From: UBA7446 sp049596455
GTDB taxonomy: Bacteria > Bacteroidota > Bacteroidia > Flavobacteriales > Flavobacteriaceae
Assembly (NCBI GenBank): GCA_049596455.1
Contig: JBMYLP010000008.1
Location: 3,485 to 67,484, forward strand
Reading direction: 5' to 3'
DNA length: 64,000 bases
The translations under genes were made by a program, and so were the position numbers. The notes beneath the pieces are model-generated. The model had not been told where the DNA came from. It saw nothing but the letters and a program-made list of their open reading frames with translations, and did not search any database. Each line of letters starts with the position of its first letter. The stretch's first letter is position 1. Below are positions 36,660-44,927 of the stretch, piece after piece.

Positions 36660-37571
36660 ATGTCATACAGAAAAGGAGTAGAATTTAGTTTAGAGGAGTT
36701 AGAGTACAAATCATACAAAGGTGTAAACTTTGATAATTACACTAATGAAGATCTAATTGGGTTATGGCGTAAAACGCTTAAAGCTGGAATGCACGGCATT
36801 TGCTTTAGTATGTATGAAGATGGACAGCAACCAGGAGATACCATTACAGCGGCTCAAGTGGAACGCCGTGTTAAAATCTTAAAACCTTACACCAAATGGA
36901 TTCGTTCTTTTTCCTGCATTGAGGGAAACGAACACGTGCCATGTATTGCAAAAAAGCATGGATTCAAAACCATGGTTGGCGCCTGGCTTGGCGATGATCC
37001 CAAAAAGAATGAGCAAGAAATTGAATCACTAATCGCACTTGCAAATGAGGGCTGTGTGGATATTGCTGCCGTGGGCAATGAAGTTCTGTATCGTAATGAT
37101 TTAACATTAGATGAACTTTTGAGTTTTATAAAACAAGTTAAAGCCGCTATTCCTGCACACATTCCTGTGGGTTATGTAGATGCGTATTACGAATTTTCAT
37201 CACACCCAGAGCTTGTTGAGCATTCAGACGTTATTTTATCTAATTGCTATCCTTTTTGGGAAGGCTGTCCAGAAGAATATGCCCTAAATCATATGCAAAG
37301 TATGTATGGGCAAGCCATGGATGCCGCAAAAGGGAAAAAAGTAATTATTACTGAAACGGGTTGGCCAAGCAAAGGAGAGCCGCTAAAAGGGTCAGTACCC
37401 TCAGAAGAACACGCCATGAAATATTTTATCAACACCCAAGCATGGGCTAAAAAAGCAAATATTGAAGTGTTTTATTTTTCTTCTTTTGATGAATCTTGGA
37501 AGGTAGGACCTGAAGGTGAAGTAGGAGCCTATTGGGGACTTTGGGATAAAAACGAAAAATTGAAATTTTAA
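36660..37571 (+). CDS. Cytoplasmic GH17 enzyme, paralogue of the fused domain
   Basis: A 303-residue GH17 without signal peptide. Acid/base Glu141 sits in AVGNEVL and nucleophile Glu232 in ITETGWPSKG. FYFSSFDESWKVGPEGE near the C-terminus closely matches the end of the upstream fusion protein. Shared blocks (HGICFS, TKWIRSFSC, GNEHVP, KTMVGAWLG) show that this and the fused domain arose by duplication. It starts 4 nt after the fusion gene. Cytoplasmic GH17 enzymes can hydrolyse or transglycosylate beta-1,3-oligoglucans. Here it may trim oligomers for GH149 or recycle short ones. Confidence 0.88.
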   Translation: MSYRKGVEFSLEELEYKSYKGVNFDNYTNEDLIGLWRKTLKAGMHGICFSMYEDGQQPGDTITAAQVERRVKILKPYTKWIRSFSCIEGNEHVPCIAKKHGFKTMVGAWLGDDPKKNEQEIESLIALANEGCVDIAAVGNEVLYRNDLTLDELLSFIKQVKAAIPAHIPVGYVDAYYEFSSHPELVEHSDVILSNCYPFWEGCPEEYALNHMQSMYGQAMDAAKGKKVIITETGWPSKGEPLKGSVPSEEHAMKYFINTQAWAKKANIEVFYFSSFDESWKVGPEGEVGAYWGLWDKNEKLKF

Positions 37572-37593
37572 AAAACACAGCAAATAACTCCTT

Positions 37594-39609
37594 ATGAAAT
37601 CAAGATATCTTAAATACTTGTTTGTTGCATTTGTAGCGTTAGCTTCGTGTTCGCAAACTCCTGAGAAGCAAAAACAAAAGGCAATTGCAAAAAAAGTTGA
37701 TGTCCTTTTAAGTCAAATGACACTTGCTGAAAAAGCTGGTCAAATGACGCAAATAGACATGCGTTTGCTAGATAGCCCACAGGACATCAAAGACTATCAT
37801 ATTGGTTCTATTTTGAGCGGTGGAGGAGCTGTGCCACAAAAAAACACACCAGAAGAATGGCTTAAAATGGTCAATGGATTTCAACAAATTGCCATGAAAG
37901 ATCGTTTAAGTATTCCTTTAATTTATGGAATTGACGCCGTTCATGGACATAACAATGTTTTAGGAGCTACTGTATTTCCACACAACCTTGCTCTTGGTGC
38001 ATCAAACGATGCGGAGCTTGTTTATCGCGTAAATAAAGCTACAGCAATTGAGGTTGCTGCTACAGGAATTCACTGGACATTTTCCCCGTGTATAACTATT
38101 CCTCAAGATCCTCGTTGGGGACGTTTTTACGAAGGATTTGGACAAACTACAGATGTTGTTGATGGGCTTACAAGTGCTGCTATTTTGGGTTATCAAGATC
38201 GCCTAACCGAGACACAGAATAAGCAAGTGGCTGCTTGTGCAAAACACTTTATTGGCGATGGCGCAACCGTTTGGGGTACAGGCACTCGAGTAGACGGTAT
38301 GCACACCTATTATATTGATCGTGGAGATGTGCAACTTGACGATGCGGAGCTCCGTGAAATATACCTTCCGCCGTATAAAACCGCTATTGCTGCTGATGTG
38401 AAAACCATCATGGCAAGTTTCAATAGTGTACGTGGTGAAAAATGTCATGGCAGCAAATACCTTCTCTCCGATTTGCTAAAAGACGAACTCGGTTTTCAGG
38501 GATTTGTAGTTTCCGATTGGGCAGGAATTGATGAAATACCTGGAGATTACAAATCAGACGTAATTAACGGAGTTAATGCAGGTATTGATATGGTTATGGT
38601 GCCGGGAATCATGGAAGGTCAAAACCAACAACACTACAAAACATTTATCAAATTTTTGATAGAAGCAGTAAATGAAGGTAGTGTTTCTATGGAGCGCATT
38701 GACGATGCTGTACGAAGAATTTTAAAGGTAAAAATGGAAATTGGACTTTTTGACGATCCGTATATTGATGACAGTCACTTAGATAAAATTGGTTCTCCCA
38801 AACACCGAGCGCTTGCTCGTGAAGCCGTTCAAAAATCTGCAGTTGTATTAAAAAACGAGCAAGTACTTCCTCTAGACAAGTCAACATCAATCACTGTAGT
38901 GGGTTCAGCAGCAAACAATCTTGGTGTACAAAATGGCGGTTGGACTGCTGATTGGCAAGGGTTTTTCACTCCTGATTTTGACTTTTTGGACTATAATTCC
39001 GATGGTGTGCTTTCTAAAAAAGAATACAACACTCAGCTTGAGAAAATTTTCGAGAACAAATTCAACCCAGGCGATTGGGAAGGTCATTTTAACGAAATTG
39101 ACCCTGACAATAATGGCAAAGCCACTTCAACAGATTTCACTGCTTTTATGGCAAACCGCGTGCTACAGCCAAAAGGCACCACCATTTTGGATGGGATTAA
39201 AGCGGTGGCACCTAATGCTAAAATCACTTATGATTCTAATGCCAACAAAATCACCAAAGGCGATGTTGTCCTCGCCGTAATTGGCGAATACCCCTATGCC
39301 GAAGGCTTTGGCGACGATGCTGATTTACGACTTAATAAAGCGGATTTGGAAGTTCTAGAGCGTGCCCATGCCTCTGGAAATACGATAGTGGTTATATTGC
39401 TTTCTGGGCGTCCATTATTAGTTCATGATTATGTAGACCAATGGGATGCTTTTGTGGCTTCGTTTTTACCTGGTATGGCAGGTGAGGGCATTGCAGATGT
39501 GCTTTTTGGCGATGCTAACCCGCAAGGCAAACTGAGTTTTACGTGGCCTACAAGTGCTGACGGCAGTGGCGTACTGTATGCACAAGGCAGCGGAACACAA
39601 TACAATTAG
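37594..39609 (+). CDS. GH3 exo-beta-glucosidase lipoprotein with EF-hand insertion
   Basis: A 671-residue lipoprotein (LASCSQTPEK, Cys near residue 19). The GH3 barrel has nucleophile Asp308 in VVSDWAG and the usual KHFIGDG and GRFYEGFG substrate-site motifs. In the second alpha/beta domain, right after the conserved GGWTADWQG, about 65 residues are inserted before TTILDGIKAV. They contain two EF-hand-type loops: residues 466-477 (DYNSDGVLSKKE) and 503-514 (DPDNNGKATSTD). Ordinary GH3 exoglucanases have a short loop there. Calcium binding might stabilise or regulate the enzyme in seawater. It ends the PUL and would release glucose from oligoglucans, probably in the periplasm. Confidence 0.88.
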   Translation: MKSRYLKYLFVAFVALASCSQTPEKQKQKAIAKKVDVLLSQMTLAEKAGQMTQIDMRLLDSPQDIKDYHIGSILSGGGAVPQKNTPEEWLKMVNGFQQIAMKDRLSIPLIYGIDAVHGHNNVLGATVFPHNLALGASNDAELVYRVNKATAIEVAATGIHWTFSPCITIPQDPRWGRFYEGFGQTTDVVDGLTSAAILGYQDRLTETQNKQVAACAKHFIGDGATVWGTGTRVDGMHTYYIDRGDVQLDDAELREIYLPPYKTAIAADVKTIMASFNSVRGEKCHGSKYLLSDLLKDELGFQGFVVSDWAGIDEIPGDYKSDVINGVNAGIDMVMVPGIMEGQNQQHYKTFIKFLIEAVNEGSVSMERIDDAVRRILKVKMEIGLFDDPYIDDSHLDKIGSPKHRALAREAVQKSAVVLKNEQVLPLDKSTSITVVGSAANNLGVQNGGWTADWQGFFTPDFDFLDYNSDGVLSKKEYNTQLEKIFENKFNPGDWEGHFNEIDPDNNGKATSTDFTAFMANRVLQPKGTTILDGIKAVAPNAKITYDSNANKITKGDVVLAVIGEYPYAEGFGDDADLRLNKADLEVLERAHASGNTIVVILLSGRPLLVHDYVDQWDAFVASFLPGMAGEGIADVLFGDANPQGKLSFTWPTSADGSGVLYAQGSGTQYN

Positions 39610-39645
39610 ACTTTTCCGCTACACTAGATAAACGTATCTTTGACT

Positions 39646-40122
39646 ATGCGTTGTATCTTTTTTTGCAGTTTACTTCTTGTTTTTGGGTGTACACAATCCA
39701 AACCTCAAACGACCACACAAAAAGTAGTTGGTACCGCTATTGCAGATTCTATCATCGCCTCGGTTGATGTGGCTACCCCACAACCTATAGACTCACTCGA
39801 TTGGTCTAATTTGATTCAATTGATGGAATCTCTAAACGAAATTCCATTTGAGCAACGTAAGATCACCTTAGAAACATTGAAAAAAGAAGCAGTTACATTT
39901 TCTAGCCAAGTGTGGCCAGTGGAATTGGACACAAACCCTTTTCGATCACGCTATACAGTTTTCCTAACCGACGTCTATGTTGCTTCCGATAAAAGATTCA
40001 GTGATAATGCTGCCGAACAACAAGCAGAGGCTATTGCCAAAATGAAATATAGTTGGAATGTTTTTGTGAGTCACATGAGGACAAAAAAATCTTCAGCAGT
40101 CCTTGAAATGGCACCCCGCTAA
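39646..40122 (+). CDS. Small lipoprotein of unknown function
   Basis: I use the ATG at 39646 (158 residues) instead of a TTG two codons earlier. The N-terminus is a lipoprotein signal (IFFCSLLLVFGCTQSK, lipid-bearing Cys near residue 15). The mature part has a Thr/Gln-rich spacer, then a predicted helical domain (WSNLIQLMESLNE, QRKITLETLKKEA) with conserved-looking aromatics. No known domain is recognised. Its 3' end overlaps the convergent epimerase-like gene by 30 nt. Confidence 0.6.
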   Translation: MRCIFFCSLLLVFGCTQSKPQTTTQKVVGTAIADSIIASVDVATPQPIDSLDWSNLIQLMESLNEIPFEQRKITLETLKKEAVTFSSQVWPVELDTNPFRSRYTVFLTDVYVASDKRFSDNAAEQQAEAIAKMKYSWNVFVSHMRTKKSSAVLEMAPR

Positions 40123-40908
40123 GTTGTACACAAACCCAAATAGCTCAGCGCTTTTGGTGTCCAACACCTTTTTGGTTCTATCGCTTTTTTCCGATAAAAA
40201 TTGCGGAGGTTCTAACTCATTTTCTTTGCATTCTTGTGTGTAGAAAGCAGCTCTTTTTTGATGCATAGGACTAACACAATGGAAGGTATGTCCCCAAAAA
40301 TCTCCTTCAATCAGAGCTGTTAAAAATGAAACCACATCATTTTGATGCACCAAATTAGTTGGTGCCAACGGTGCTGGAAGTCCTGTTTTTCCAGCCAACT
40401 GCTTTACAGGATGGCGCCCATCACCCACCAAGCCCCCAAGGCGTACAATTGTAGCATTACTACCTAGTTGTAACACGGCATTTTCTGCCTCAAGCAATTG
40501 ATTCCCCACAGCGGTTGTTGGTCTGGGAACTGTAGTTTCATCTACTTCGCCTTGCGATGCGCCAAAAACGCCAATGCTGCTTAGATGCAATAGCTTGCAG
40601 TTAGATAGGGATGAAATTGATGTTAAAACGTACTTTATTCTAGCGGCATAATCCGCATCAGGATTACGACGAAGACCAGGCGGAAATGCGGTTATGAGTA
40701 TATCAGTATCGGAAACAAATGATTTAATTGCTCCAACAATACCTGAATTTTCTATTTGTATAACATATGGCGAAATACCCAGAGTCCTTAGCGTATTACT
40801 CTTTTCCTCAGATCTGACACTTCCATTTATTGCGTACCCTTTTTCCAAAAGTCTTTTAGCAAGTGCACGCCCAAGCCATCCACAACCCAAAATAGAAACC
40901 TGTTTCAT
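40093..40908 (-). CDS. NAD(P)-dependent epimerase/SDR-like protein (YeeZ type)
   Basis: A 271-residue protein with an N-terminal dinucleotide-binding motif (ILGCGWLGRALAKRL), an ITAFPPG turn, LLHLSSIGVFG holding the catalytic Ser region, and TIVRLGGLVG, as in atypical extended SDRs such as E. coli YeeZ. The YxxxK dyad is not evident, which is common in this subgroup. Substrate unknown. It stands alone between the PUL and the CBS gene, on the opposite strand to both. Confidence 0.78.
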   Translation of the reverse strand: MKQVSILGCGWLGRALAKRLLEKGYAINGSVRSEEKSNTLRTLGISPYVIQIENSGIVGAIKSFVSDTDILITAFPPGLRRNPDADYAARIKYVLTSISSLSNCKLLHLSSIGVFGASQGEVDETTVPRPTTAVGNQLLEAENAVLQLGSNATIVRLGGLVGDGRHPVKQLAGKTGLPAPLAPTNLVHQNDVVSFLTALIEGDFWGHTFHCVSPMHQKRAAFYTQECKENELEPPQFLSEKSDRTKKVLDTKSAELFGFVYNLAGCHFKDC

Positions 40909-40990
40909 AACACTGTAAAAGTATCTTTTTTATGGGAAAAGGAACGATTTAAAATTTTTTTCCTACCTTTTGAACAACAAATCACAAACA

Positions 40991-41455
40991 ATGCCTATAA
41001 AAAGTTTTCAAGCGGCTCGTCAGAAACTTGCGCCTAAGCGACCAAAATCGCTATTGGTTTGCGACTACATGACACGCAATTTGATTACGTTTTCCAAGCA
41101 ACAATCCATTTTAGAAGTGATGCGAATCTTGATTCGCAACAAAATTTCGGGCGGTCCTGTTGTGGATGATTTGTCCCGTCTTGTAGGTATCATTTCTGAA
41201 GCAGATTGCATCAAGCACTTGTCTGAAGGGAAGTATTTTAATCAGCCCTTTTTTGATCGTAAAGTGGAAGAAAGCATGACTGCAGAGGTTGATACCATAG
41301 AAGCTGATAAAACCATTTTTGATGCGGCTACGCTGTTTCATAAAACAAACAGACGGCGCCTTCCTGTTTTGGAGCAAGGCAGATTGGTAGGACAAATTAG
41401 TAGGCAAGATGTTGTGAAAGCGGCGTTATTGCTGCGTAGTCAGCGATGGCGCTAA
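40991..41455 (+). CDS. Tandem CBS-domain protein
   Basis: I start at the ATG at 40991 (154 residues); a TTG seven codons upstream is unlikely. Two CBS domains occupy about residues 22-80 (VCDYMTRNLITFSKQQ, GGPVVDDLSRLVGIISEADC) and 88-148 (VEESMTAEVDTIEADKTI, RRLPVLEQGRLVGQISRQD). CBS pairs bind adenine nucleotides and regulate attached or partner proteins. No catalytic domain is present, and the partner is unknown. Confidence 0.88.
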   Translation: MPIKSFQAARQKLAPKRPKSLLVCDYMTRNLITFSKQQSILEVMRILIRNKISGGPVVDDLSRLVGIISEADCIKHLSEGKYFNQPFFDRKVEESMTAEVDTIEADKTIFDAATLFHKTNRRRLPVLEQGRLVGQISRQDVVKAALLLRSQRWR

Positions 41456-41485
41456 TGGTTATGAATTCTTTAAAAACCCCTTATC

Positions 41486-41812
41486 ATGAGTACAATTCAG
41501 AACAACGTTCAGCTCATTGGTCATCTGGGAGATGACCCCGAAGAAGTTAAGTTAGACAACAACAAAAAGTTAGCTAAGTTTTCACTTGCCACCAACCTTC
41601 GTTACAAAAACAAAGAAGGCGATACGGTTGAAAACACCCAGTGGCATCGTATTGTTGCATGGGACAAGCTAGCGGATATTTGCATCAAACACCTTAAAAA
41701 GGGAAGCCATGTGGCATGCCACGGGCGACTGGTGTATAGAGACTATGAAACTAAATCGGGAGAAAAACGGCATAGTGCAGAAATTCATTTGGACGAAATG
41801 CTAATGCTGTAA
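41486..41812 (+). CDS. ssb: Single-stranded DNA-binding protein, short form
   Basis: A 108-residue OB-fold SSB: NNVQLIGHLGDDPE at the N-terminus, WHRIVAWDKLA in the middle and KGSHVACHGRLVYRDYE near residue 80. It ends right after the OB fold (HLDEMLML) and lacks both the flexible linker and the acidic DDxPF-type tip that recruits replication proteins. It is therefore probably an accessory SSB; the essential copy should lie elsewhere. Its stop abuts the convergent deacetylase stop with no spacer. Confidence 0.9.
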   Translation: MSTIQNNVQLIGHLGDDPEEVKLDNNKKLAKFSLATNLRYKNKEGDTVENTQWHRIVAWDKLADICIKHLKKGSHVACHGRLVYRDYETKSGEKRHSAEIHLDEMLML

Positions 41813-42715
41813 TCATTCAAAAATTTCTGCTGCTATTCGATAGGTGTTGGCGTGCGCCTCAACAATTAAGTTTACATCGGGCGCATAGCCACCACCCATA
41901 CTGCATTGCACGGGAATGCCACGTTCAAAACAAGACGACAACACCATTTCGTCTCGCTTTTTTGCGCCATCAAGTGACAGGCTTAAGCGCCCTAGTTTAT
42001 CCTCTTTAAGAACATCAACACCCGAAAGGTAAAACACAAAATCGGGCTTAACAGTAGTGAATAGATGGGCTAATTGAACTTCTAAAATCTCAAGATATTC
42101 GCTGTCTTGCGTATTATCCTCAAGGGCAATATCCATATCACTAGCCTCTTTTTCAAAGGGGTAATTCGACTTACCGTGCATTGAAAAGGTAAACACATTT
42201 GGATTGTTGCGAAAAAGTGCAGCGGTGCCATTCCCTTGATGCACATCCAAATCAATAATTAATACTTGATTTGCTTGTTGGGTATGGAGCAAATAATTAG
42301 CGGCAATTCCTTGATCGTTTAGTAGGCAAAATGCCTCACCACGATCAAAAAAAGCGTGGTGTGTTCCGCCAGCAATATTGAATGAAATGCCGTGTTTAAG
42401 TGCAAATTTACAACCCTCCAAAGTGCCTTGCGCAATTACGCACTCACGCTCAATAAGCTCTTGCGAAAGGGGAAAGCCAATACGCCTTGCCTCTTTTTTT
42501 GAGAGTGACACTTCGTTTAACTGTTTGTAGTATTCTGCACAATGTGTGCGTAAAATATGTTCATCCAAAATACGGTTAGGCGAAAAAAATTGTTCTCGTT
42601 TACAAGTGCCTTCACGAACAAGCTGTTCGGGCAACATCTCATATTTTAACATGGGAAATCGATGCCCTTTGGGCAAGGGATGTGCATATACGGAATGATG
42701 GGCAATGCGAATCAT
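41813..42715 (-). CDS. HDAC-family deacetylase
   Basis: A 300-residue arginase/deacetylase-fold protein with GGTHHAF (active-site His pair, about residues 135-141), IDLDVHQGNGTA (zinc ligands Asp and His, about 172-183) and FYLSGVDVLKEDKLG (third zinc ligand Asp). Bacterial members deacetylate acetylpolyamines, acetoin-type compounds or protein lysines; the substrate here is unknown. Its promoter (TATATTTG at 42721-42728) lies 5 nt upstream of the ATG. Confidence 0.88.
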   Translation of the reverse strand: MIRIAHHSVYAHPLPKGHRFPMLKYEMLPEQLVREGTCKREQFFSPNRILDEHILRTHCAEYYKQLNEVSLSKKEARRIGFPLSQELIERECVIAQGTLEGCKFALKHGISFNIAGGTHHAFFDRGEAFCLLNDQGIAANYLLHTQQANQVLIIDLDVHQGNGTAALFRNNPNVFTFSMHGKSNYPFEKEASDMDIALEDNTQDSEYLEILEVQLAHLFTTVKPDFVFYLSGVDVLKEDKLGRLSLSLDGAKKRDEMVLSSCFERGIPVQCSMGGGYAPDVNLIVEAHANTYRIAAEIFE

Positions 42716-42720
42716 TGCCG

Positions 42721-42728
42721 CAAATATA
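42721..42728 (-). promoter_or_regulatory. -7 element (TATATTTG) of the deacetylase gene
   Basis: Exact TAnnTTTG on the minus strand, 5 nt from the ATG at 42715. A nearly leaderless transcript is predicted. Confidence 0.5.
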
Positions 42729-42749
42729 GCTTAGGCTTTGCTAAATTTT

Positions 42750-44423
42750 TTAAGAAGAAAGTTTTTCTAACTGCACAGCTATGGCATCATCTTCTATTTT
42801 TTCAAACAAAAGCCCAGCTTCGCCAAGCTGATGACCACTTTCTATAAGATGCAATGCGCTAACATTATCCCAGCCCAAAGCCTCATTTAGTTGTAACATC
42901 TTGCGTAGTTTTTGCGCCGTGTGTGGTAAAAATGGTTCAGAAACAATTGCCAAACCAGCTGCTACTTGCAAGGCGGTATGCATTATTGTAGCCACGCGCT
43001 CGGGGTCGGTTTTTATGAGCTTCCAAGGCTCTTCATCAGCCAAGTACTTATTCCCCAACCTTGCCAACTGCATCATTTCTTGACTGGCAGCTCTAAACTT
43101 ATACTGCTCAATGAGCTGTGCAATTTCGGTTGGTGCTGCAGCCAATTTTTTTTGTGTTGCCTCATCTGTTTTGGTAAGAGAATTTGGTGGGGGCACTACG
43201 CCTTCGTAGTATTTTTTCATCAATACCATTACGCGATTTATGAAGTTCCCAAATATAGCAACGAGCTCGCTATTGTTTCGGGTTTGAAAGTCGCTCCATG
43301 TAAAGTCGTTGTCTTTGGTTTCGGGGGCATTTGCCGTTAGCACATAGCGCAACACATCTTGTTTTTCGGGAAAATCTTCTAGGTATTCATGCAACCAAAC
43401 CGCCCAATTTTTAGAGGTAGATAGCTTTTGCCCCTCTAAGTTTAAAAACTCATTGGCAGGTACGTTTTCGGGAAGGATATAGTTGCCCATTGCTTTGAGT
43501 ACAGAGGGAAAAATAATACAGTGAAATACAATATTATCCTTTCCAATAAAATGTACCAATTCGGTGTTTTTATCTTGCCAATAGGGTTTCCAATCAGCAC
43601 CTTCTTGTGTAGCCCATTCTTTGGTTGCCGAGATGTAGCCAATGGGCGCATCAAACCAAACATACAATACTTTGTTTTCACCCCCAGCAACAGGAACGGG
43701 AATTCCCCATGACAAATCGCGCGTAACGGCTCTGGGTTTTAGCCCATCGTCTATCCACGACTTTACTTGCCCTAACACGTTTGTTTTCCAATCAGATTTA
43801 TGCGATTCTAAAATCCAAGAGCGTAAAAAATCTTCGTAACGGTCTAAGGGCAAATACCAATGCGTGGTGGTTTTTAGGCTTGGTGTTTCTCCAGAAAGTG
43901 CCGATTTGGGATCGATCAAATCTGTGGCATTTAACGAACTTCCGCAATTTTCGCATTGGTCGCCATACGCTTCGGGATGACCACATTTTGGACAGGTGCC
44001 TACAACATATCTGTCTGCCAAAAACTGATCTTCTTTGGCATCGTAAAGCTGTTCAGTGGTTTGTGTTTCAAAACAGTCGTTGGCATGCATCGTTTTAAAA
44101 AATTCTTGCGCTGTTTCTCGGTGCACATCGCTAGACGTTCTGCCGTAATAATTGAACGAAATTCCAAAGTCATCAAACGATTTTTTGATGATATTGTGGT
44201 ATTTATCAATGACTTCCTTGGGCGTAACGCCTTCCTTTTTGGCTTTCATCGAAATAGCAACGCCGTGCTCATCACTCCCACAAATAAAAAGTACTTCTTT
44301 GCCTCGCATACGAAGATAGCGTGCATAAATATCGGCGGGAACATAAACCCCTGCCAGGTGTCCAATGTGTATGGGTCCGTTGGTATAGGGCAGTGCAGCG
44401 GTAATGGTATAGCGTTTGCTCAT
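42750..44423 (-). CDS. metG: Methionyl-tRNA synthetase (short form)
   Basis: A 557-residue class I synthetase that charges tRNA-Met. The HIGH motif is HIGHLAG (residues 17-23), the zinc knuckle CPKCGHPEAYGDQCENC lies near residues 144-160, and the KMSKS loop is KLSTS near residue 335. The anticodon-binding helical domain follows. The protein stops there: the C-terminal tRNA-binding EMAPII/Trbp111-type domain that brings typical Bacteroidota MetRS to about 680-690 residues is absent, and no such ORF is next to it. Its -7 element (44440-44447) is 16 nt upstream. Confidence 0.93.
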   Translation of the reverse strand: MSKRYTITAALPYTNGPIHIGHLAGVYVPADIYARYLRMRGKEVLFICGSDEHGVAISMKAKKEGVTPKEVIDKYHNIIKKSFDDFGISFNYYGRTSSDVHRETAQEFFKTMHANDCFETQTTEQLYDAKEDQFLADRYVVGTCPKCGHPEAYGDQCENCGSSLNATDLIDPKSALSGETPSLKTTTHWYLPLDRYEDFLRSWILESHKSDWKTNVLGQVKSWIDDGLKPRAVTRDLSWGIPVPVAGGENKVLYVWFDAPIGYISATKEWATQEGADWKPYWQDKNTELVHFIGKDNIVFHCIIFPSVLKAMGNYILPENVPANEFLNLEGQKLSTSKNWAVWLHEYLEDFPEKQDVLRYVLTANAPETKDNDFTWSDFQTRNNSELVAIFGNFINRVMVLMKKYYEGVVPPPNSLTKTDEATQKKLAAAPTEIAQLIEQYKFRAASQEMMQLARLGNKYLADEEPWKLIKTDPERVATIMHTALQVAAGLAIVSEPFLPHTAQKLRKMLQLNEALGWDNVSALHLIESGHQLGEAGLLFEKIEDDAIAVQLEKLSS

Positions 44424-44439
44424 GCGATTGTTTTCGGCA

Positions 44440-44447
44440 CAAAAATA
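44440..44447 (-). promoter_or_regulatory. -7 element (TATTTTTG) of metG
   Basis: The minus strand reads TATTTTTG, matching TAnnTTTG, 16 nt upstream of the metG ATG. Confidence 0.5.
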
Positions 44448-44509
44448 GGGATTTTATATCCGTACTTTAATGTGATTTTTTATCTTTAGGCAACCCAAAC
44501 TATAAATCC

Positions 44510-44866
44510 ATGAACTCCGTTAACAAAGGAAAACAGGGCGAGGACTTAGCTGTAGCACACTTACAAAAGCGCGGGTATGAAATCGTTTCCCGTAATTTTT
44601 ATTACCAAAAAGCAGAGGTAGATATCATTGCGCAAAAAGCCGATGTGCTTTGTATTGTAGAGGTAAAATGGCGAAAATCAGATTTTCACGGTGCACCATA
44701 CGAGTTTGTTACGCCCAAAAAACGCAAACTGTTAGCACGAGCTGCTGAATTTTTTATCCAAAAACACAACTGGCAAGGCGAAACGCGATTTGATATTGTG
44801 AGCATCACAGGAGTGGCACCAAACATTACTATTGAGCACATTGAGAGTGCGTTTTATTTCTTCTAG
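44510..44866 (+). CDS. YraN family (UPF0102) endonuclease-like protein
   Basis: A 118-residue restriction-endonuclease-like fold. The N-terminal GKQGEDLAVAHLQKRGYEI is followed by AEVDIIAQ (catalytic Asp) and CIVEVKWRK (E-x-K), the PD-(D/E)xK-type arrangement of the family. Its role is poorly known, perhaps Holliday-junction or recombination processing. It is a single gene, divergent from metG. Confidence 0.88.
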   Translation: MNSVNKGKQGEDLAVAHLQKRGYEIVSRNFYYQKAEVDIIAQKADVLCIVEVKWRKSDFHGAPYEFVTPKKRKLLARAAEFFIQKHNWQGETRFDIVSITGVAPNITIEHIESAFYFF

Positions 44867-44902
44867 AATTGTTATTTTTATAACATTTTGTGTTTTTATT
44901 TA

Positions 44903-44910
44903 TATCTTTG
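44903..44910 (+). promoter_or_regulatory. -7 element (TATCTTTG) of the ACT-domain gene
   Basis: Exact match to TAnnTTTG, 17 nt before the ATG at 44928. No well-spaced -33 element is apparent. Confidence 0.45.
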
Positions 44911-44927
44911 TGAAATAATTAAAGCAC

